A stretch of DNA of 45,673 nt from Sporomusaceae bacterium (GTDB taxonomy: Bacteria; Bacillota; Negativicutes; Sporomusales; UBA7701), in the NCBI GenBank assembly GCA_031460455.1, contig JAVKTQ010000022.1, positions 1 to 45,673 of the forward strand, read 5' to 3'. The notes below the pieces were generated by a model. That model did not search any database and was not told where the DNA came from. It was given only the letters and a program-made list of their open reading frames with translations. A program made the position numbers and the translations under genes. Positions within the stretch are counted from its first letter, which is position 1. Each line of letters begins with the position of its first letter. Shown here one piece after another: positions 40,837-45,673 of the stretch.

Positions 40837-42756
40837 ATGGCGAAGATTACGTTTATGGTTCCTTACCCCGAAATCTGCGACGAAATTCGCGAAGTTTTTG
40901 CCGAGCAGAATGACGGTGGCTGGTCGATCGAACTCATTGTTGTCGATGGAGCGCCGCGGCGCATCGATTACAAAAAGATCAGGACCGATGTGGTCGTAGC
41001 TCGCGGTATAACCGCTTCTGTGGCTCAAAAACTTATGGGGGATATACCGGTCATCAAGCTGCCGGTCAGCGGTTACGATGTCATTCGCGCCGCGCTGGAG
41101 TGCAGGGACCGGCTTGGTTCCGCGAAAATCGCCATCGTCGGCTCCGAGGATATGGTATACGGCGCCCGCAGCATAAAGGAACTGACCGGCATCGACGCCA
41201 TTACGGCCATCGTGGATAACGAGGACGATATGCAAAAAAGCCTCGAAGCCCTTAAAAAAGAGGGCATCGAAGTCGTTTGCGGCGGCTTGGTGGCAACACT
41301 CGTAGCCGGGCGGCTCGGCATGAAGGCGGTGTTCATCAGATCGGGGCGGGAGGCCATTTATCAGGTCTTGACCGAGGCGAGAAGGGCTTATCACATCAAG
41401 CGGCAGGAGCAGGAACGGAGCGAAAGATTCCGCACGTTTATGGACTATTCCATAGAAGGGATTGTGGCTGTCAATGAGCAGGGCGACATCAACCTCGTCA
41501 ACGCGGCGGCCGCGAATATTACCGGTCTGGCGGGCAAACTGGAGGGCAAGCCGGCGGACGACATCCTGCCCGAGCTGCGGCTGGGGAGAATTCTGGCGAC
41601 CGGGACGGCGGAAACAGGGGAGATCAAAACCCTCGGCGGACGCCAGGTTGTTATAAACGCAGCGCCGATCACCGTCAAAGAGCATACGGTCGGCGCCATC
41701 GCCACCTTCCAGCCGGTGCTGAGCATCCAGGAACTCGAGGGAAAGATACGGCAGAAAATTTATCACCGCGGACACAGCGCCAAGATGAACTTCGCCGATA
41801 TCATGGGCGAAAGCGAGGCGATAAAACGGGCGATCTCGATAGCCAAAGAATATTGCAAAGTAGATTCCAATGTGCTTATTGTCGGCGAGACGGGCTCGGG
41901 GAAGGAGATGTTCGCCCAGAGCATCCACAACGCCAGCGACAGAGCGCCTGGGCCGTTCGTGGCCTTCAATTGCGCGGCCCTGCCGGAAAACCTGTTGGAG
42001 AGCGAACTGTTCGGCTATGTGGGGGGAGCTTTTACCGGCGCGGCCAAAGAAGGCAAAGCGGGCCTGTTTGAGCTTGCCCACCGGGGGACAATCTTTCTTG
42101 ACGAGGTTTCGGAAATCTCGATAAAGATGCAGGGACGGCTGCTGCGGGTGCTGCAGGAACGGGAGATAATGCGGCTCGGCGACCGCCGGATCATTCCAAT
42201 AGACGTGCGGGTTATTGCGGCTACCAACAGGAGCCTGGGGGAGATGATGCGGGAGAAGGCCTTCCGCCCCGATCTGTATTACCGTCTTGATATTCTTAAA
42301 CTAAATGTTCCGCCCCTGCGGGAGAGGGCCGGTGATGTGCCGCAACTGTTCGACCACTTTTTGCGCGTGTACTGCTCGCGGTTCCGCAAACCGTATAAGC
42401 GTATCGCCCCCCGCGCGCAGCAGCTTCTTAACGGCTACTCCTGGCCGGGCAATGTCCGCGAGTTGATGAATATTGCCGAACGACTCACCGTCATCGGCAG
42501 CAATGAGGTTATCAGCGAGGAGGACGTCCGGGCCGGGTTCGACCAAGGGGTGGATGCACTGCCGCTCGGATTTGCGGGGGCGACCAGGAAACAAGGCGGA
42601 CATCCGGTGGCCGGCGGGCCTGGCAAGCCCAAGCTGAACAAAGCGGTGCTGATTAATGTTCTTCAGGAGGTCGATTACCACTATACCAAGGCGGCGGCCA
42701 AGCTGGGAATAAGCAGAACCACCCTGTGGCGCTGGCTGAAGGAATGTGATATGTAA
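40837..42756 (+). CDS. Sigma-54-dependent activator with PrpR-type sensor domain
   Basis: A 639-residue enhancer-binding protein. The PrpR_N sensor domain covers about 1-190 ([46 protein letters not shown]), the fold that binds small organic acids or acyl-CoA-type ligands in PrpR. A PAS domain (about 195-300) follows, then the AAA+ domain with Walker A GETGSGKE (350-357), the sigma-54 contact loop GAFTGA intact (397-402) and [19 protein letters not shown] Fis-type helix-turn-helix ends the protein ([14 protein letters not shown]). ATG 40837 has GGAGGAAG six bases before it. It lies between two divergent units that each have a -24/-12 promoter, so it almost certainly controls both. Confidence 0.95.
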   Translation: MAKITFMVPYPEICDEIREVFAEQNDGGWSIELIVVDGAPRRIDYKKIRTDVVVARGITASVAQKLMGDIPVIKLPVSGYDVIRAALECRDRLGSAKIAIVGSEDMVYGARSIKELTGIDAITAIVDNEDDMQKSLEALKKEGIEVVCGGLVATLVAGRLGMKAVFIRSGREAIYQVLTEARRAYHIKRQEQERSERFRTFMDYSIEGIVAVNEQGDINLVNAAAANITGLAGKLEGKPADDILPELRLGRILATGTAETGEIKTLGGRQVVINAAPITVKEHTVGAIATFQPVLSIQELEGKIRQKIYHRGHSAKMNFADIMGESEAIKRAISIAKEYCKVDSNVLIVGETGSGKEMFAQSIHNASDRAPGPFVAFNCAALPENLLESELFGYVGGAFTGAAKEGKAGLFELAHRGTIFLDEVSEISIKMQGRLLRVLQEREIMRLGDRRIIPIDVRVIAATNRSLGEMMREKAFRPDLYYRLDILKLNVPPLRERAGDVPQLFDHFLRVYCSRFRKPYKRIAPRAQQLLNGYSWPGNVRELMNIAERLTVIGSNEVISEEDVRAGFDQGVDALPLGFAGATRKQGGHPVAGGPGKPKLNKAVLINVLQEVDYHYTKAAAKLGISRTTLWRWLKECDM

Positions 42757-42760
42757 CATA

Positions 42761-42785
42761 GTGAACAGTTGAAACGAACGTTTCA
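42761..42785. promoter_or_regulatory. Upstream activator site for the sigma-54 regulator, right side
   Basis: GTGAACAGTTGAAACGA (42761-42777) differs by two transitions from the minus-strand element at 40645-40661, and overlaps the palindrome TGAAACG-AA-CGTTTCA (42770-42785). It lies about 110 bases before the -24 box at 42885. Confidence 0.6.
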
Positions 42786-42884
42786 TTTTGTCTGTTCGTC
42801 ATTTCCCCGCCGACGGCGAACTCTCTTCCCGTTAAATCTTAACAAAATCTTCGGTCGGCCGGAAGGCCGGCTGATTTTTTTCAT

Positions 42885-42900
42885 TGGCATGAATATTGCA
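42885..42900 (+). promoter_or_regulatory. Sigma-54 (-24/-12) promoter of the right-hand unit
   Basis: TGGCATGAATATTGCA matches the consensus TGGCACGNNNNTTGCA at every fixed base except one (T for C). Transcription would start near 42911, about 90 bases before the first gene. Confidence 0.85.
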
Positions 42901-43000
42901 ACTATTTACAATAGCGGTAGCGCACCCGGTAAGGAAAATAATCTTCGCAAAGCGACCGGCGTCGCCTATGCCAGTCTGTTTTTAGAAGGGAGATGCGGAA

Positions 43001-43723
43001 ATGCAGATTAACAAGGAAACGTGCATCAATTGCGGTTTGTGCGTGTCAAGATGTCCGGTCGGGGCTATCAAGACCGATATGCCGGCGGGAGTAGGGATCG
43101 ACTTCGACGAGTGTGTAGAGTGCGGGGTGTGCCTGCGCTGGCGGGTGTGTCCGACCGATTCCTTATATCAGCAGGAGCTGAAATGGCCCCGGACGATCAG
43201 GAGCATCATGAGCGACGTGCTGACGATCGCCGAGGAATCGCAGATCTCGGGCCGGGGAACCGAGGAAATGAAGACGAACGACGTCACGGGTCGCTTCAAA
43301 AAAGGCTGGGTGGGGCTCGCCATGGAACTGGGCCGGCCTGGGGTCGCCACCAGAATGTACGACGTGGAAAAGGTGGCAATGGCGGTTGCTAAAGAAGGGG
43401 TGGAGTTTGAAAAACAAAACCCGATCACGAGTATGATGGCTGATCAAAACACGGGAAAATTCAAAGAAGAGCTTCTGAACGAGCGGGTGCTGTCGGCAAT
43501 CATCGAGTTTGGCGTACGCGAAGAGCAGGTTCCGGCAATTCTAAAAAAACTTGAGGAAGTCGCGCCGACCCTCGACACAGTTTTCAGCCTGGATATCTGC
43601 TCGAAGGTAAGCGGGGACGGGACGTCGCCCCATGTGGCGATCGTCGAGGATATGGGGCTGTGGTTGTCCCCCAACGGCAAAATCAATATCGGTCTCGGCC
43701 GGCCTTTAGCAAAGGAGGACTAG
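43001..43723 (+). CDS. Ferredoxin-domain protein of unknown function
   Basis: A 240-residue protein. Residues 1-60 hold two [4Fe-4S] motifs: CINCGLCVSRCPVGAI with normal spacing and CVECGVCLRWRVCP with C-x2-C-x2-C-x5-C, two residues longer than usual. The remaining 180 residues match no family I know; notable stretches are GRGTEEMKTNDVTGRFKKG, ELGRPGVATRMYDVEKVAMA and FSLDICSKVSGDGTSPHVAI. It has no signal peptide or membrane helix, so it acts in the cytoplasm, probably as a redox protein or subunit. ATG 43001 follows GAAGGGAGA at some distance. It is the first gene after the sigma-54 promoter and ends two bases before the next gene, which implies a joint function. Confidence 0.75.
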   Translation: MQINKETCINCGLCVSRCPVGAIKTDMPAGVGIDFDECVECGVCLRWRVCPTDSLYQQELKWPRTIRSIMSDVLTIAEESQISGRGTEEMKTNDVTGRFKKGWVGLAMELGRPGVATRMYDVEKVAMAVAKEGVEFEKQNPITSMMADQNTGKFKEELLNERVLSAIIEFGVREEQVPAILKKLEEVAPTLDTVFSLDICSKVSGDGTSPHVAIVEDMGLWLSPNGKINIGLGRPLAKED

Positions 43724-43725
43724 TC

Positions 43726-44352
43726 ATGACTCATACACTGCATCGGGTAGGCAAAAGGGAAAGTCTGCAGGGGGACTATGTATTTCTCTGCATGCCGAGC
43801 AAGGATATCAATCATGTGGGCTCAGGCCCCAAGCTGAGAAGATTTTTGGAGCTGTGCCTGAAGAATAATTGCGTTACGCTGGGCGATTGCCGCAAGGGCA
43901 ACGAGTTTCATCAACTCAGCCGGGAAAATATGCTGGACAATATCGAGGACAGAGCGGTTGTCACCGCCACCTTCAAGGACAAACAGGCCGTCATCGCTAT
44001 GATCGAGGATCTGAAAAAAGAGGACTTGGGTCTGTCGGTGGTAATTTCCGGGCTAGTCGACGAGGTGGGCGAGTGCTGCTCGAAAACCGGTCTCAAGATG
44101 CATACCGTCGAGCATTCCATGGGCCGCTGGGGCAAAAACGAAAAGCTGCCGCCGCAGGAAATACTGGAGATCGCGACCATGTGCGGTCATTCGATGATAT
44201 CCGTAAACTTCATCAACGAAATGATCGATGAGGTGAGGAAGGGCAAGACGACCCCGGCAGCTGCCGCCCAGGAGCTGTTCAAGCCCTGCATGTGCGGGAT
44301 ATTCAACACTGACCGGGCGGCAAAGTTAATCGCTGAGATCGTAAAACGCTAG
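43726..44352 (+). CDS. Unrecognised protein, likely partner of the preceding ferredoxin-domain protein
   Basis: A 208-residue cytoplasmic protein I do not recognise. It looks alpha/beta: DYVFLCMPSKDINHVG and VVTATFKDKQAVIAMI early, LSVVISGLVDEVGECCSKTG in the middle, then MHTVEHSMGRWGK, IATMCGHSMISVNFINEMI and a C-terminal FKPCMCGIFNTDRA. The cysteines (CC, C, C-x-C) and histidines in the second half could bind metal or an Fe-S cluster; this is inference. The frame is open upstream, but AAAGGAGG seven bases before ATG 43726 fixes the start, just two bases after the previous stop. It belongs to the sigma-54 unit and precedes tctC by 44 bases. Confidence 0.7.
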   Translation: MTHTLHRVGKRESLQGDYVFLCMPSKDINHVGSGPKLRRFLELCLKNNCVTLGDCRKGNEFHQLSRENMLDNIEDRAVVTATFKDKQAVIAMIEDLKKEDLGLSVVISGLVDEVGECCSKTGLKMHTVEHSMGRWGKNEKLPPQEILEIATMCGHSMISVNFINEMIDEVRKGKTTPAAAAQELFKPCMCGIFNTDRAAKLIAEIVKR

Positions 44353-44396
44353 TGCGCCAAACATACTATTCCAAAATTTAGGAAGGGGTGGATCAA

Positions 44397-45392
44397 GTGA
44401 AAAAGTGGTTGGTGTTGGGTTTTGCCTGTCTGATGCTGGCGAGCTTCCTGGCGGGCTGCGGTTCGCAGCAGAAGGCGCCCGACAAGCCGGCGGCCTTTAC
44501 GCCCAGCAAGAGCACGGAGTTCGTAGTCCCGTACGCCGCCGGTGGCGGCAGCGACCTCTATGCCCGTATCCTGTCCGATATCATTCAGAAGAACAAAATT
44601 GTCAACGAAGCGGTCATGGTAGTTAACAAAGCCGGCGGCGGGGGAGCGGTCGGCGACGCCTACACGTTCTCGAAAAAAGGCGACAACCATACCATCACCA
44701 CATTTGTCTCCGGCCAGATGACGGCAAGCCTGATGAACAAAACGGCGGTTACTTATGATAAACTGACCCCCATCGCCAACCTGGCCCTCGACGAGTATCT
44801 GCTCGGAGTCGCGGCGGATAGCTATAAATCGTTCGCCGACTTCCTGGCCGCGGCCAAAGCCGCCCCGGACACGATAACGATCGGCGGGTCGGGCAAAGGG
44901 ACCGAGGACGAATTGTGCGTAGGGTTGCTGACGAAGTATACGGGCGCGAAGTTCAAATATGTCGCCTTTAACAGCTCGGGCGAAGTTATGGCTGCCGTAC
45001 TTGGGGGCCATATCAAGGCCGGCATCTTCAATCCCAACGAATGCAATGCCCAGATGGAAGCCGGGAAGGTAAAGACCATCGGCGAGTTCGGCACCAAGCG
45101 GCTGGGGGGTATCTTCAAGGATACGCCAACTTTTACCGAGCTTGGTCATAAAGACGTAGTCTTCCAGCAGTTCCGCGGTATAGCCGGACCGCCCGGCATG
45201 TCCCCGGAAGCGGTCAAATTCTGGGTTGACGTACTCAAGAAGGCGACACAGACCGAACAGTGGAAAAAGGATTATCTCGCGAAAAACGGCTTAACCGATC
45301 ACTTCCTTGAACCGGCGGATTTCAAGAAGTTCATGGACGGCGAGAACAAAAAGTACGCCGATATCCTGAAAGACATCGGGGCGCTTAAGTAG
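44397..45392 (+). CDS. tctC: Tripartite tricarboxylate transporter substrate-binding protein TctC
   Basis: A 331-residue extracytoplasmic binding protein of the TctC/Bug family. The signal peptide ends in the lipobox LAGC, so it is a lipoprotein. The ligand-binding signature VVPYAAGGGSDLYARIL follows, with GGGAVGDAYTFSKK and GGSGKGTEDE later, all usual for the family. It delivers an organic acid to the TctA/TctB pair encoded on the other side of the regulator. GTG 44388 is also in frame, but GGAAGGGG at 44381-44388 leaves GTG 44397 with the proper eight-base gap and a clean signal peptide. Confidence 0.93.
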   Translation: MKKWLVLGFACLMLASFLAGCGSQQKAPDKPAAFTPSKSTEFVVPYAAGGGSDLYARILSDIIQKNKIVNEAVMVVNKAGGGGAVGDAYTFSKKGDNHTITTFVSGQMTASLMNKTAVTYDKLTPIANLALDEYLLGVAADSYKSFADFLAAAKAAPDTITIGGSGKGTEDELCVGLLTKYTGAKFKYVAFNSSGEVMAAVLGGHIKAGIFNPNECNAQMEAGKVKTIGEFGTKRLGGIFKDTPTFTELGHKDVVFQQFRGIAGPPGMSPEAVKFWVDVLKKATQTEQWKKDYLAKNGLTDHFLEPADFKKFMDGENKKYADILKDIGALK

Positions 45393-45468
45393 CCTTAGCG
45401 GGTTGCCTGGCGCACGGCATAGTCCCGGCCCGCCCTCGACCGCATTGGGAGCGAAGGCAATCGAGCCC

Positions 45469-45511
45469 GAGACCCACCGCATCGCCGATGATCAGGCTGA
45501 AGGTGGGTCTC
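45469..45511 (+). other. Hairpin between tctC and the PanB-like gene
   Basis: GAGACCCACC (45469-45478) and GGTGGGTCTC (45502-45511) form a perfect 10-bp stem with a 23-base loop. There is no T-run, so it is not a standard terminator; it may be an RNA-processing or stability element within the operon. Confidence 0.5.
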
Positions 45512-45578
45512 CGCGTCTGGGGTATGGATGCTGCGGCAGATGCCGGGTCTGAGAATAACTAATTAGGAGGATTCAATC

Positions 45579-45673
45579 ATGGCGAAAAAAAGTATTCTCG
45601 ACTTCCAGAGCATGGTGAGCAAGGGTGAAAAAATCGTTTACCTGACCGCCTACGACTACCTTACGGCCAAGAT
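45579..45673 (+). CDS. PanB-like ketopantoate hydroxymethyltransferase, N-terminal part
   Basis: Only the first 31 residues are present; the gene runs past the window edge. The stretch SILDFQSMVSKGEKIVYLTAYDYLTAK is the standard start of PanB (3-methyl-2-oxobutanoate hydroxymethyltransferase), where GEKI-x-x-LTAYDY-x-x-A is conserved. PanB moves a hydroxymethyl group between methylene-tetrahydrofolate and 2-oxoisovalerate. ATG 45579 has TAGGAGG eight bases upstream. Its place at the end of a transport and catabolism unit, without panC or panD in view, raises the chance that it is a PanB paralogue working on another 2-oxo acid. Confidence 0.8.
   Translation, partial: MAKKSILDFQSMVSKGEKIVYLTAYDYLTAK

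Noticed and set aside
40750-42081. Minus-strand frame of 443 codons opposite the sigma-54 activator
   Set aside because: The activator's Walker A and GAFTGA motifs establish the plus strand as coding.

Overview
The window looks like a GC-rich (by eye), diderm Firmicute of the Negativicutes (Sporomusaceae-like) chromosome. The reasons are Firmicute gene order (rpsF-ssb-rpsR; a YybS-like gene-gdpP-rplI-dnaB; purB-purA), a lonC gene between rplI and dnaB, a NADH-binding Fe-S module of the kind found in anaerobes with bifurcating enzymes, and many GTG/TTG starts. This placement is inferred from gene content; no 16S gene is present. I saw no phage, insertion sequence or CRISPR array.

Layout. 1-1390: two terminators closing an upstream unit, then a promoter and the rpsF-ssb-rpsR operon. 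1497-5299: a three-gene NADH-dehydrogenase-type Fe-S module (NuoE-, NuoF- and short NuoG-like) followed by a DJ-1/PfpI protein that seems to start at CTG. 5362-9505: a lipoprotein with an internal duplication, an EamA transporter, an AraC regulator and a divergent MFS transporter. 9547-11445: a PAS-GGDEF-HD-GYP protein. 11873-23156: the housekeeping block (YybS-like, gdpP, rplI, lonC, dnaB, an FAD protein, purB, purA). 23400-23798: five tRNA genes (Lys, Glu, Val, Asp, Phe) behind a near-consensus promoter. 23894-27699: small accessory genes (membrane-anchored protein, phosphoribosyltransferase, DUF2889-like, Lrp/AsnC with LysE exporter, small coiled-coil protein). 27874-37156: a cyclic-di-GMP signalling region with two giant Cache/PAS/GGDEF/HD-GYP proteins facing each other, the second in an apparent operon with a FIST sensor and a small GGDEF protein. 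37468-45673: a metabolic island of different codon style.

The island is the most interesting part. A PrpR-type sigma-54 activator sits centrally. To its left, transcribed away, are a PdxA-like dehydrogenase and the TctB and TctA membrane subunits of a tripartite tricarboxylate transporter. To its right are a ferredoxin-domain protein, a cysteine-containing protein I do not recognise, the TctC binding protein and a PanB-like hydroxymethyltransferase cut by the window edge. Both sides have a -24/-12 promoter and share a 17-base element (GTGAACARTTGAAACRA), so they look like one regulon for uptake and breakdown of an unknown organic acid.

A second notable feature is a family of roughly 120-130 bp imperfect palindromes (five copies plus two fragments), four of the five within 12 bp of, or overlapping, a stop codon. 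Their arms differ between copies but stay complementary within each copy. One copy carries an 87-bp tandem duplication that includes the end of the preceding gene.
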